Of a stretch of DNA of 64,000 bases, positions 8,582 through 18,034 are shown piece by piece. Position 1 is the first letter of the stretch. Each line of letters starts with the position of its first letter. The DNA comes from UBA7330 sp043554545. GTDB taxonomy: Bacteria; Bacteroidota; Bacteroidia; Cytophagales; Cyclobacteriaceae. The position numbers and the translations under genes are program-made. The stretch lies in NCBI GenBank assembly GCA_043554545.1, contig CP121337.1:1240001-1304000 (forward strand). The letters run 5' to 3'. The notes beneath the pieces were generated by a model. The model saw nothing but the letters and a program-made list of their open reading frames with translations. It did no database searches and was not told the origin of the DNA.

Positions 8582-10197
8582 TCGAATATTTCGGTTATTG
8601 GATTTCCTGTTGCAGAAGCAGGTAAGGTAATTTTCAATAGCATAGAAACGGTTGGTGCGATGTCGGTGATATCAACTTTCCGATACACAGATTTAGCTGG
8701 TATGTCTTTTCCATAAAAGAGGATTGGAATGTGTGTATCGTAAGTATACCCGCTTCCATGAGACGTCCCGCGATCTCCTGGCTTGCCACCCAAATAACCT
8801 GGTTTTGTTATATAAATCAAATCCCCTGATCGCTTGGCATTATAGCCATTGTTCAAAAGGTTACTTAGTAAGGCTCCTGAGGTACCTAATTCTCCGGGGA
8901 AATAAACATTTGCGATGGCATCAATTTTTAGCAGGTTATATTTAATGGCTTCCAGAAGATCTATCCTTTTAACTTTTTGTGATCTTAAATACTCATGATT
9001 TAAATACACCTGATTATTAGAGGTGTTGGTTATCCATTCACCCTCGCCGAAGTTGTCTATCAATGCACTTTCAATAGCGTTTTTGATTTCACCTCCGTTT
9101 GCATAACCCCCTGGTAATTTATTGTCCACCAGAAATTGAGGGTTTGCAACAACTGCATGGTCTGCTGTTAGAAAAACAGTGTATTGGTTCTCCCCAATTT
9201 TTTCATCTAAATATTTTAGTAGTCTGGCTATCTCAGCATCAAGTTTCAAATAAGTATCTTCTATTTCAACGGAATAAGGTCCGAATTGGTGGCCAATGTA
9301 ATCGGTAGAGGAAAAGCTTATTGCAAGGAAATCTGTAATGGGGTCTTTACCCATTTCTTCACCTTCTATGGCAGCAAGAGCAAAATCCAAAGTTAGGGTG
9401 TTCCCATAGGGTGTTCCTCTGATCACATTATTTGCGCTACTTTTTTTGGATAACGCAGCCAAATCATAAGGAAATGTTGGCTTCTCATTGTCATCGAAAA
9501 CTCTTTCATAGGTATTCTCATCAGATCTACTTTCAGTATACGAGGATAGCGGAAGGGAAAGTTCCCAATTACCTTTCATGTATTTAGCAGGTCTTCTTTC
9601 CTTATTAAATTTTTCTGCCCACGAGGGTAAATCGTTTCGGTAATAAGTGCTTGTAACAAAATTGCCAGATTCACTATCATACCAATACGCACAGTCGGGA
9701 TTATGTCCTGCTGGTAAAACTGATCCTCTGTCTTTAATTGCTACGCCGATTACTTTGCTCTGAAAGTTTGTGCTGATTTTAAGTTCATCAGTCATGGTAG
9801 TAGTTACGAGATTTACTGGAGAAACATCACCAGCACCTTCATCACCTCCTATGACTTTTTGATTGGGATCTTCCACACAATATAATCCGGAGTTGATACT
9901 TCGTTCGTACCAACTGTTTGATATAATGCCATGCATACTTGGGGTAGTTCCTGTGTAAACTGATGCATGACCTGGTCCCGTATTGGTTGGGATATAATTA
10001 TAATGAGCATTATACGCTACAGTGCCATCTTTCATTAATTTTTTAAAACCATTATCAGTGTACTTTTCTGAAAATCGTAGTAGGTAGTCCTGACGCATTT
10101 GGTCCACAACGATGCCTACAACGAGTTTGGGTTTTGTTGTTTGACTATAAGCTGAAATACTTAAAGAAAGTATTAGAAGGGTAATTGAAACTCTCAT
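8578..10197 (-). CDS. PafA-like alkaline phosphatase family protein
   Basis: The 539-residue protein has a signal peptide (cleaved near AYSQT) and an alkaline phosphatase superfamily domain. Metal and catalytic motifs include VVDQMR with Asp32, the nucleophile Thr73 in PTNTGPGHAS, the TDYIGH segment, the TADHAVV motif and a late RGTSHG motif. The threonine nucleophile and overall layout match PafA, the phosphate-irrepressible periplasmic phosphatase of Flavobacterium/Elizabethkingia type that hydrolyses phosphomonoesters. It is the promoter-proximal gene of a minus-strand unit with the HAD phosphatase (four-base overlap) and DUF4159. Nucleotide pyrophosphatase activity is a less likely alternative. 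Confidence 0.9.
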   Translation of the reverse strand: MRVSITLLILSLSISAYSQTTKPKLVVGIVVDQMRQDYLLRFSEKYTDNGFKKLMKDGTVAYNAHYNYIPTNTGPGHASVYTGTTPSMHGIISNSWYERSINSGLYCVEDPNQKVIGGDEGAGDVSPVNLVTTTMTDELKISTNFQSKVIGVAIKDRGSVLPAGHNPDCAYWYDSESGNFVTSTYYRNDLPSWAEKFNKERRPAKYMKGNWELSLPLSSYTESRSDENTYERVFDDNEKPTFPYDLAALSKKSSANNVIRGTPYGNTLTLDFALAAIEGEEMGKDPITDFLAISFSSTDYIGHQFGPYSVEIEDTYLKLDAEIARLLKYLDEKIGENQYTVFLTADHAVVANPQFLVDNKLPGGYANGGEIKNAIESALIDNFGEGEWITNTSNNQVYLNHEYLRSQKVKRIDLLEAIKYNLLKIDAIANVYFPGELGTSGALLSNLLNNGYNAKRSGDLIYITKPGYLGGKPGDRGTSHGSGYTYDTHIPILFYGKDIPAKSVYRKVDITDIAPTVSMLLKITLPASATGNPITEIFE

Positions 10198-10245
10198 GGG
10201 GTATTAGTTTTATGAACTGCAAAGTTAATCTGCTTTACTGAATGA

Positions 10246-12894
10246 TTATTTTACTTTGATAACTGTTTCTGTATTGTAATAACGATGTATGATTTCAGCG
10301 ATCAGCCCTGTCCATCCACTTTGATGAGAAGCACCAAGTCCAAGCCCATTGTCGCCATTAAAATATTCAAAGAAAAGGATGTAATCCTTGAAGTGGGGAT
10401 CGTCCTGAAATTTTTTCTGAGATCCATAGATAGGGCGTTGACCTTTATTGTCAGGCAAGAAGAGATCCATCATGTTTTCACTAAGCTTTCTAACAGCCTC
10501 CAGCAATGTGATCATTTTCCCACTGCCTTTTGGGAATTCTACTTTATAGTCATCTCCATAATAAAAGTAGAATTTTAATAAACTCTCGAGAATCAGGTAG
10601 TTTACTGGAAACCATACCGGTCCACGCCAGTTAGAGTTCCCTCCAAAAAAAGATGAGTTTGACTCCCCTGGCAGATATTTCACTTTAAACTCATTGCCAT
10701 TGATCTTCAATTGGTAGGGGTTCTTTTCGTGGTATTTGGATAAAGCTCTTATTCCATAAGGCGATAGAAACTCTTCCGGGTCAAGCATCCTTTCAAGTAT
10801 TTTTTTCATTCTGAAACCCCTTAGAATACTCAAGAGCCTACGTTCTCCCTTTCCTTTTTCAGACCATCTGGATACCAATGAGGCAAGTTTCGGTTGCTCT
10901 TTCAGGAAGAATTCCAGCTTTTCTCGAAATTCAGGAAGCTTATTATATACATCTGAGTTAAGGATCTCCACTGCAAAAAGCGGGATGAGTCCTACCATTG
11001 ATCTAACCCTCATTTGTTTAACTTCCTTTCCAGGGATATGCATGACATCATAGTAGAAATTGTCCTCATCATCCCATAGATCTACTTTGTCTTCATCTAC
11101 ACCATTCATTGCTCCAGCGATATATAAAAAGTGTTCGAAGAACTTGATGGCCATATCCTGATAGGTTGGATAAACACTGGAAAGGTCAAGTGAAATCCTT
11201 AACATATTGAGTGAAAACATAGCCATCCAACTCGTGCTATCTGCTTGCTCCAACCTTGCATTTTCTACAATTGGATGATTTCGGTCAAAGACACCGATGT
11301 TATCAAGACCAAGAAATCCACCTTCAAAAATATTGGACCCGTCCTGGTCTTTTCTATTGATCCACCAGGTGAAATTGATTAGTAATTTATGAAAGGCCCT
11401 TTGCAAGAAATCAATATCTCCTTTGCCACCGTTCATCTTTCGGTCAATCTTAAATACCCTTAATACAGCCCAAGCATGGACAGGTGGGTTAACATCACTG
11501 AAATTCCACTCATAGGCAGGAATCTGACCATTTGGGTGGATATATCTCTCTTTTAAAAGTACCATTAACTGGTCTTTTGCAAAATCAGGATCAATCCTGG
11601 CAATAGGTATGCAGTGAAAGGCAAGATCCCATGCAGCAAACCATGGGTATTCCCATTTATCTGGCATGGAAATGATGTCGTAATTAAACATGTGCTGCCA
11701 GTCACTATTCCTGCCATTTTTTCGGGCCTCAGAGGGCTTGTGTCTGCCAGCATCCCCATTGATCCAGTTTTTGACATTGTAGTAGTAAAACTGTTTACTC
11801 CACATCAGACCAGCAAAAGCTTGTCGCTGAAGGTTTTTTAACTCACCTGCTGGTACTTTTGACTGCTTGGAATGGAAGAAGTCTTCACATTCTCCTTTTC
11901 TTTCTTCAAAGAGGTTATCAAAATCATGAAAAGGATGATCTATTGATTCTTTTGATACCCTTAATCTTATCGTTACCTTTTCACCAGGGTTGATAGATAA
12001 TTTGAAGGATGCGCTGGCTTTGGTGCCTTTTTTTTGCGGGTTTACGGTAGGCTTTCCATCTACGATATAGTCATTTATACCATCCTTGAAATATTTTTCT
12101 TTGCTTTCAGTATTATAAAGTCGCTTTCTGTTAGTGGCATTTTCACAAAACAGTAATTCTTCCTGACTTCCATCAAAATAAATATGGTAATTTCCAAGCA
12201 AGTGATGCTTGATTAACATTTGATTGTCCGCTATCTGAGTGATCTGAGGCTTTAACTTATCACGCCCAGAAGACCAGGTGTTTCTGAACCAAATGGTTGG
12301 AAGCGCTGTAATTTCTGCAGTTTCCGGTCCTCTATTGTGTATTTCTGCTGTTAAGAGAAAATCATCAGGTCCAGCTTTTGCATACTCCATAAAAATATCG
12401 AAGTACTCATCTTTGTCAAATACTCCCGTATCAACAATTTCATACTCAGGATCTTTCTTGGTCAGTTTTCTGGTAGTTTCAATAAGATCGACATAAGGGA
12501 ATTGCTGTTGAGGATACTTATACAGCATTTTCATGTAGGAATGTGTCGGGGTACTATCCAGATAATAATAGAGTTCCTTCACATCCTCTCCATGGTTACC
12601 TTCATTTCCTGATAAACCAAATAGCCGCTCCTTAAGAATTGGATCTTTACCGTTCCAAAATGCCCATGAAAAGCAGATACGTTGATCGGTGTTACAAAAC
12701 CCTCCAATGCCGTCTTCGCCCCATCTGTAGGATTTACTTCTTGAGTGATCGTGAATTAAGGATTCCCATGCGTTTCCATGATCAGAATAGTCCTCGCGAA
12801 CCGTAGCCCATTGCCTTTCAGAAAGGTACGGCCCCCACTGCTTCCAACCAATGCCTTCTCTACTCTCTATTAATCTTTGCTCCTCTCGGGTCAT
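10246..12894 (-). CDS. Glucosidase of the GH63/MGH1-like family
   Basis: This 882-residue cytoplasmic-looking protein has no signal peptide and matches the large bacterial and fungal glucosidase family related to mannosyl-oligosaccharide glucosidase GH63. Markers are the N-terminal REDYSDHGNAWE and YRWGEDGIGGFCN segments, the central WNGKDP region, the helical-toroid segments WEYPWFAAWDLAFHC and QIPAYEWNFSDVNPP, and the late SNWRGPVWFPVNYLI and ASHQSGWTGL motifs. The (alpha/alpha)6 barrel occupies the C-terminal two thirds. The natural substrate is uncertain; an alpha-glucoside is likely from the family. It stands alone, with 48 bases to the PafA-like gene and a 309-base divergent gap to guaA. 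Confidence 0.87.
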   Translation of the reverse strand: MTREEQRLIESREGIGWKQWGPYLSERQWATVREDYSDHGNAWESLIHDHSRSKSYRWGEDGIGGFCNTDQRICFSWAFWNGKDPILKERLFGLSGNEGNHGEDVKELYYYLDSTPTHSYMKMLYKYPQQQFPYVDLIETTRKLTKKDPEYEIVDTGVFDKDEYFDIFMEYAKAGPDDFLLTAEIHNRGPETAEITALPTIWFRNTWSSGRDKLKPQITQIADNQMLIKHHLLGNYHIYFDGSQEELLFCENATNRKRLYNTESKEKYFKDGINDYIVDGKPTVNPQKKGTKASASFKLSINPGEKVTIRLRVSKESIDHPFHDFDNLFEERKGECEDFFHSKQSKVPAGELKNLQRQAFAGLMWSKQFYYYNVKNWINGDAGRHKPSEARKNGRNSDWQHMFNYDIISMPDKWEYPWFAAWDLAFHCIPIARIDPDFAKDQLMVLLKERYIHPNGQIPAYEWNFSDVNPPVHAWAVLRVFKIDRKMNGGKGDIDFLQRAFHKLLINFTWWINRKDQDGSNIFEGGFLGLDNIGVFDRNHPIVENARLEQADSTSWMAMFSLNMLRISLDLSSVYPTYQDMAIKFFEHFLYIAGAMNGVDEDKVDLWDDEDNFYYDVMHIPGKEVKQMRVRSMVGLIPLFAVEILNSDVYNKLPEFREKLEFFLKEQPKLASLVSRWSEKGKGERRLLSILRGFRMKKILERMLDPEEFLSPYGIRALSKYHEKNPYQLKINGNEFKVKYLPGESNSSFFGGNSNWRGPVWFPVNYLILESLLKFYFYYGDDYKVEFPKGSGKMITLLEAVRKLSENMMDLFLPDNKGQRPIYGSQKKFQDDPHFKDYILFFEYFNGDNGLGLGASHQSGWTGLIAEIIHRYYNTETVIKVK

Positions 12895-13191
12895 CCAATG
12901 ATTTTCTAATTAACCGGCTAAGCAAGACAAATTTCAAGATAATTCAAATGGAAGTGACTAAACTATTTATAAACAGGACTATTATTGGGTTTCTAATGAT
13001 TAAATCAGATATATCTTAAAAATTTGATAATTAGAATTTCCAATTTCAAAACGCTTGATTTATCCATTTTGATTAAGTGAATAACGCCTTTTTGTGAATC
13101 ATTGAAGGCCTAAGGCGCCTGATATTAAAAATCACTTCTTCAGATTTTAAAACTCCTCCATAAGTGCGAGTCATAAATTCATCTAATCTGC
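12895..13191. other. Divergent intergenic region before guaA
   Basis: This AT-rich gap of about 300 bases separates the divergent glucosidase and guaA genes. I see no gene, RNA or strong repeat in it apart from the guaA -7 element at its right edge. Confidence 0.5.
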
Positions 13192-13199
13192 TAATTTTG
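13192..13199 (+). promoter_or_regulatory. Predicted -7 promoter element of guaA
   Basis: TAATTTTG matches the Bacteroidota consensus TAnnTTTG and ends four bases before the guaA ATG, so the transcript would be leaderless or nearly so. No convincing -33 TTG is seen at the usual spacing. Confidence 0.5.
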
Positions 13200-13203
13200 T
13201 GAC

Positions 13204-14730
13204 ATGACAGAGAAAATCCTGATTCTAGACTTTGGTTCCCAGTATACTCAGTTGATTGCCAGAAGGATCAGGGAGCTTGATGTTTATTGCGAAATACATC
13301 CGTTCAATCACTTCCCAACTCCTGATGAAACCGTAAAAGGTATCATATTGTCCGGAAGCCCCTGTTCCGTACTAGATAATGAGGCTCCTGATATTGATTT
13401 AGAAAATCTGCCTGATGTCCCAGTACTGGGCGTTTGTTATGGTGCTCAACTACTAGCTCACAAGCATGGGGGCAAACTAAGTAAATCATCACACAGGGAA
13501 TATGGACGTGCAAATCTTACCCACATAGATACGCATTATGATCTGTTAAAAGAATTAAATATTGGTAGTCAGGTATGGATGTCCCATGGTGACACAATCA
13601 CTGAATTGCCAAAGGAGTTTGAACTCATTGCTTATACGGAAAGTATCCCTGTGGCGGCGTTTAAAATAAGGGATCAGCAGATATATGGTATTCAATTTCA
13701 TCCGGAGGTTACCCATACATTGGAAGGTAAAACCTTATTAAGAAATTTTGTAGTTCACATTTGTAAGGCTTCACAAGATTGGACTGCTGATATATTTGTT
13801 GAGCAATCTGTGCGTGAATTGAAAGCAAAACTCGGGAATGATAAAGTGGTTTTAGGACTATCGGGTGGGGTGGATTCATCAGTAGCTGCGACATTGATAC
13901 ATCATGCCATTGGCAAAAACCTGTATTGTATATTCGTTGATAATGGGCTACTAAGGAAAAACGAGTTTGAAAAAGTATTGGAATCATACGAAGGTCTGGG
14001 TCTGAACGTAAAGGGTGTTGATGCCAAACAGGAATTTTATGATGCCTTAAAGGGTAAAACAGATCCTGAGGATAAAAGAAAGGCGATAGGAAGGGTATTT
14101 ATTGAGGTATTTGATCGCGAGGCAGGAAAGATTCAACAGGTGAAATGGTTGGGTCAGGGGACTATTTATCCTGATGTCATTGAATCTGTTTCGGTCAATG
14201 GACCTTCAGTAACGATTAAGTCTCATCACAACGTTGGCGGTTTGCCTGAGAAGATGAATCTAAAAGTTGTTGAACCTTTAAGCTCATTATTTAAAGATGA
14301 AGTTAGAAATGTGGGACGGGCTTTAGAAATCCCTCAAGCTATCTTAGGGAGACATCCTTTTCCCGGCCCTGGGTTAGGAATTCGAATCCTGGGTGATATT
14401 ACGCCTGAAAAGGTTCGCATACTTCAGGAAGTGGATGATATATTTGTTACAGGTTTGATAGAAGAGGGACATTATGATCATGTGTGGCAGGCAGGAGCGA
14501 TGCTTTTGCCGGTACAGTCTGTAGGAGTTATGGGTGATGAAAGAACTTACGAAAACGTCGTAGCGCTTAGAGCTGTAGCCAGTCTGGACGGTATGACTGC
14601 CGATTGGTGTCATTTGCCATATGAATTTCTGGGTAGGGTTAGTAATAAGATAATCAACCGGGTGAAGGGAGTAAATAGAGTAGTATATGACATCTCTTCT
14701 AAACCACCAGCTACCATAGAATGGGAATAA
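13204..14730 (+). CDS. guaA: GMP synthase (glutamine-hydrolysing)
   Basis: GuaA aminates XMP to GMP with ATP and glutamine. The 508-residue protein has an N-terminal class I amidotransferase domain with nucleophile Cys78 in GVCYGAQ and the partner pair His166 and Glu168 in FHPEVT. An ATP pyrophosphatase domain follows with the P-loop LSGGVDSS at 219-226, and the C-terminal dimerisation domain ends in the diagnostic PPATIEWE. Length matches the family. It is followed after 13 bases by a TPR/periplasmic-binding-fold gene and then hemL, a compact same-strand block that is probably co-transcribed. Confidence is very high. Confidence 0.98.
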   Translation: MTEKILILDFGSQYTQLIARRIRELDVYCEIHPFNHFPTPDETVKGIILSGSPCSVLDNEAPDIDLENLPDVPVLGVCYGAQLLAHKHGGKLSKSSHREYGRANLTHIDTHYDLLKELNIGSQVWMSHGDTITELPKEFELIAYTESIPVAAFKIRDQQIYGIQFHPEVTHTLEGKTLLRNFVVHICKASQDWTADIFVEQSVRELKAKLGNDKVVLGLSGGVDSSVAATLIHHAIGKNLYCIFVDNGLLRKNEFEKVLESYEGLGLNVKGVDAKQEFYDALKGKTDPEDKRKAIGRVFIEVFDREAGKIQQVKWLGQGTIYPDVIESVSVNGPSVTIKSHHNVGGLPEKMNLKVVEPLSSLFKDEVRNVGRALEIPQAILGRHPFPGPGLGIRILGDITPEKVRILQEVDDIFVTGLIEEGHYDHVWQAGAMLLPVQSVGVMGDERTYENVVALRAVASLDGMTADWCHLPYEFLGRVSNKIINRVKGVNRVVYDISSKPPATIEWE

Positions 14731-14743
14731 TCAGTCAGTCATT

Positions 14744-16642
14744 ATGTTTAATATAACCAGCTCTACATTGTTAAAATATTGCACATTACTAGTCTTTTTG
14801 AGCCTATCCATTGTAGCTAATAGTCAGGTTCAAAATGATTATTTGGAGGCAAGACAATCATTCAAAGCCAGACAATATTTGAGTGCTAAAGCCATGTTTT
14901 CAAATATTAGGAGGTCAAACTCTCCATTCGCTCCCTACGCTGCATTTTATTACGGCTTAAGTACATTTAAAGCGGGCGAAACGGGAGAAGCTGTCAGTTC
15001 CTGGAAAGAAATGCTACAGCAATATCCGGATTGGGATCAGAAAAATGAATTGTTGTTTTGGCTTTCTTATGCACAATATTCAAATAGGAATTTTGATGAC
15101 GCTTTGAAGTTCGCTTCCATGCATTCAGAGCACACATATAACACCAATACAGAGCGTGAACTAGCATCATACTTTCTAAGCAAGGTTTCTATGGATACCT
15201 TGACTCAACTCTTAAAAAAGCATCCAAATAATAAATTTTTGGCTGGGGCTTATGTAAAAAATTCTCTTAACGTGCCTTACACGGAAAGAGATTTTAACCT
15301 GATAGATAGCTTAAGGGCTGATTTTGATCTGGATATCAGAACTGCCTCGGATGTATCGCTATCTATTGAAAGAAAAGACCAGTATAATGTTGCGGTGTTA
15401 TTGCCATTTATGTTTGAGTCGATAGAGCAGCCGGGCAGAATCTTACAAAATAGCCTGGTGACTGATATGTATCAGGGAATGCAGTTGGCTGCTGAAGACC
15501 TTAACCGCGAGGGAAATAAAATAGCCCTTATTCCATATGACACAAAAAGAAATATGGAAACTACAGCGTCAATTCTTCAGTCGGAAGGATTTGATAAAAA
15601 TGATCTTGTTGTTGGCCCGTTATATTCAGATCCGGTAAAGTTGGTTCAGGATTATACCTTGAAAAATAAGATAAATATGATCAACCCGATCTCATCCACA
15701 AGTGAGATCATAGGAAGGAATCCCTTCTCGTTTTTATTTCAGCCCACCACTGAGACAATGGCTCTTGCACTGGCTGATCTGGCAATTCATGAGATAGATT
15801 CAAATAGAAACGTGATGATTTTTTATGAACAAAATGACAAAGATTCATTGCTTGCTTCAGTATACAAAAAAAAGGTTGAAGAAGCAGGGTTCAATGTTAT
15901 TTGGATGAAGCCCATCAATATCGATAATGCAAGGGCTATTCAGGATACACTTACAGCAGACCACGATGTATACCTGACAGAATCGGAGGCTGATTCAATT
16001 GCCCTAATACCGGATAGAGAGATTAAATCTAGAAGGGTAAGGGAAGATGAATTAAAAAGAATTCAAGAAGAAAGAGGCGAAGAAGAAGCTTTCACTTTAC
16101 CGATCTCCAGGGATGACAATAATAAGAGAATAGTATATTATGAAGAAGTATTGAACATGGCCAAAGATTCAATTGGTCATTTTTTAGTCGCTACCCGTAA
16201 GAGTGTGTTTTCAAATAACATGGTAAGTGTGGTACAGGCCAGGAGGGATAGCACAAGAATATATACATACGGTGACTGGTTGGACTTTACGATGACTGAT
16301 TACAATCAATTTGAGAGGTTGGGCATTACCATGGTGGATCCGGGGTACATTGATAAGACCAGGTATTCATTTAATGAGGTTTCAAGTCGATTAGCTTCAA
16401 GATTTAAGACGTTACCTTCAGAGTATCATTATCTGGGTTATGAACTCATTTGGTTTGTAGGACAGAAGATGAACGCTTATGGAAAATATTTCCAAACAGG
16501 TCTGAGGGATGGTAGTTATACTAAAGGAAAAATTTATGAAGGCATAAAGTATGGTCTTGCCAATGACAACCAGGTAGTACCCATACTGAGATTTAATGAA
16601 ACAGAGCTGGAAGTGGTGAATAGTGATACTTATGAATATTGA
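14744..16642 (+). CDS. TPR and type 1 periplasmic-binding-fold protein (LpoA-like layout)
   Basis: The 632-residue protein starts with a signal peptide (hydrophobic stretch within residues 11-25, cleaved near ANSQV). Residues about 30-190 form TPR-like helical repeats (YYGLSTFKAGETGEAVSSW, LFWLSYAQYSNRNFDDALKF). From about 210 it has a type 1 periplasmic-binding fold, visible in YNVAVLLPFMFES, DMYQGMQLAAEDLNREG, LVVGPLYSD and NMINPISSTSE. This order, TPR then PBP1 fold, recalls LpoA, the activator of penicillin-binding protein 1A, although an amino-acid ABC-type binding protein is the usual automatic label. No permease or ATPase gene is nearby, which argues against a transport role. Its 3' end overlaps hemL by 11 bases. 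Confidence 0.82.
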   Translation: MFNITSSTLLKYCTLLVFLSLSIVANSQVQNDYLEARQSFKARQYLSAKAMFSNIRRSNSPFAPYAAFYYGLSTFKAGETGEAVSSWKEMLQQYPDWDQKNELLFWLSYAQYSNRNFDDALKFASMHSEHTYNTNTERELASYFLSKVSMDTLTQLLKKHPNNKFLAGAYVKNSLNVPYTERDFNLIDSLRADFDLDIRTASDVSLSIERKDQYNVAVLLPFMFESIEQPGRILQNSLVTDMYQGMQLAAEDLNREGNKIALIPYDTKRNMETTASILQSEGFDKNDLVVGPLYSDPVKLVQDYTLKNKINMINPISSTSEIIGRNPFSFLFQPTTETMALALADLAIHEIDSNRNVMIFYEQNDKDSLLASVYKKKVEEAGFNVIWMKPINIDNARAIQDTLTADHDVYLTESEADSIALIPDREIKSRRVREDELKRIQEERGEEEAFTLPISRDDNNKRIVYYEEVLNMAKDSIGHFLVATRKSVFSNNMVSVVQARRDSTRIYTYGDWLDFTMTDYNQFERLGITMVDPGYIDKTRYSFNEVSSRLASRFKTLPSEYHYLGYELIWFVGQKMNAYGKYFQTGLRDGSYTKGKIYEGIKYGLANDNQVVPILRFNETELEVVNSDTYEY

Positions 16643-17927
16643 AAAAAGTAAATCTTTATTTAAACAAGCAAAGATATTTATTCCTGGTGGAGTAAACTCG
16701 CCGGTAAGGGCCTTCAAGGCGGTTGGTGGTGATCCGCTGTTTTTTAAATCAGCCAAGGGTTCAAAAATGATCGATGAGGATGGTAATCAGTATATTGATA
16801 TGATCAATTCCTGGGGCCCAATGATCATGGGGCATTCCTATCCAGCTGTAGAGCGTGCAATTATTGAAGCAGTAAAAGGGTCTACCTCTTTTGGCGCTCC
16901 GGCAAGGGGAGAAGTTAACATAGCGGAACTCATTTGTGAGATGGTGCCCTCTATTGAAAAGGTCAGGATGGTCAACTCAGGTACAGAGGCAACAATGTCA
17001 GCCATTCGGTTAGCCAGGGGGTTTACCGGGAGGGATAAAATCATCAAGTTTGAAGGATGTTACCATGGACATGGAGATTCTTTTCTTATTGCCGCAGGAA
17101 GCGGAGCCATGACCATGGGCACACCAAACAGTCCAGGAGTAACTGAAGGAACAGCTAAGGATACCTTGTTGGCACCGTTCAATGACCTGGAGGCGGTTAA
17201 AATCCTGATGGAGAAAAACAAAAAGGAGATTGCAGCCATCATTATAGAACCCGTTGCTGGAAACATGGGTTGTGTATTACCCAAAGATGGTTTCCTAGCT
17301 GACTTGAGAGCATTGTGTGATAAAGAGGGTATTTTGTTAATCTTCGATGAAGTGATGACTGGGTTCCGACTTGCCAAAGGAGGTGCTCAGGAGCTTTATC
17401 AAGTGACTCCTGAATTAACAACATTAGGCAAAATCATTGGTGGTGGGTTACCGGTAGGAGCTTATGGAGGTAAAAAGGAGATCATGGATTTTGTCTCGCC
17501 AGATGGCCCGGTATATCAGGCGGGAACACTCTCAGGAAACCCGGTGGCCATGGCAGCAGGGCAAGCAATACTTAGCCACCTTAACACCCATCCAGAGGTT
17601 TATATACAATTAGAAAAGACTACAAAGCAAATTGTTGAAGGATACCAATCCAGCTTGAAAGCGTTAAGTGTTAATTTCACTATGAATCAAGTGGGTAGCA
17701 TGTATAGCCTGTTTTTTACTGATCAAAAGGTGGAAGATATGACTTCGGCAAATTCCTGTAATACCTCTTTGTTTGGTGAATATTTTAAGGAGATGTTGAG
17801 CAGAGGCGTATATCTTGCGCCTTCACAGTTTGAAACACTTTTTGTATCTGCAGCCCTTACAGAAACAGATGTTGCTAGTATCATTCAGGCAAATCATGAA
17901 AGCCTTGAAAAATTAAATTTCGCTTAG
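16632..17927 (+). CDS. hemL: Glutamate-1-semialdehyde 2,1-aminomutase
   Basis: HemL makes 5-aminolevulinate from glutamate-1-semialdehyde in the C5 pathway of tetrapyrrole synthesis, using PLP. The 431-residue protein shows the family hallmarks FIPGGVNSPVRAF, MVNSGTEATMSA, EGCYHGHGDSF and the PLP lysine Lys267 in LGKIIGGGLPVG, followed by AGTLSGNP. I chose the ATG at 16632, overlapping the upstream stop by 11 bases; a GTG at 16623 would add only three residues. It probably belongs to the transcription unit starting at guaA. The window also encodes HemN, another haem-pathway enzyme, far downstream. Confidence 0.97.
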   Translation: MNIEKSKSLFKQAKIFIPGGVNSPVRAFKAVGGDPLFFKSAKGSKMIDEDGNQYIDMINSWGPMIMGHSYPAVERAIIEAVKGSTSFGAPARGEVNIAELICEMVPSIEKVRMVNSGTEATMSAIRLARGFTGRDKIIKFEGCYHGHGDSFLIAAGSGAMTMGTPNSPGVTEGTAKDTLLAPFNDLEAVKILMEKNKKEIAAIIIEPVAGNMGCVLPKDGFLADLRALCDKEGILLIFDEVMTGFRLAKGGAQELYQVTPELTTLGKIIGGGLPVGAYGGKKEIMDFVSPDGPVYQAGTLSGNPVAMAAGQAILSHLNTHPEVYIQLEKTTKQIVEGYQSSLKALSVNFTMNQVGSMYSLFFTDQKVEDMTSANSCNTSLFGEYFKEMLSRGVYLAPSQFETLFVSAALTETDVASIIQANHESLEKLNFA

Positions 17928-18000
17928 ATTAAGTATACTATTAACTAAAGCTTGCATCGTATTGCTGATTTGAAGTAGTAGAGATTGTATTATTTACAAT

Positions 18001-18008
18001 TAAATTTG
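18001..18008 (+). promoter_or_regulatory. Predicted -7 promoter element of proA
   Basis: TAAATTTG fits the TAnnTTTG consensus and lies 26 bases before the proA ATG, giving a short A/T-rich leader. A clear -33 TTG at the standard spacing is not seen. Confidence 0.45.
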
Positions 18009-18034
18009 TGCTCTTTTAAAACTTTTAAAACTTT

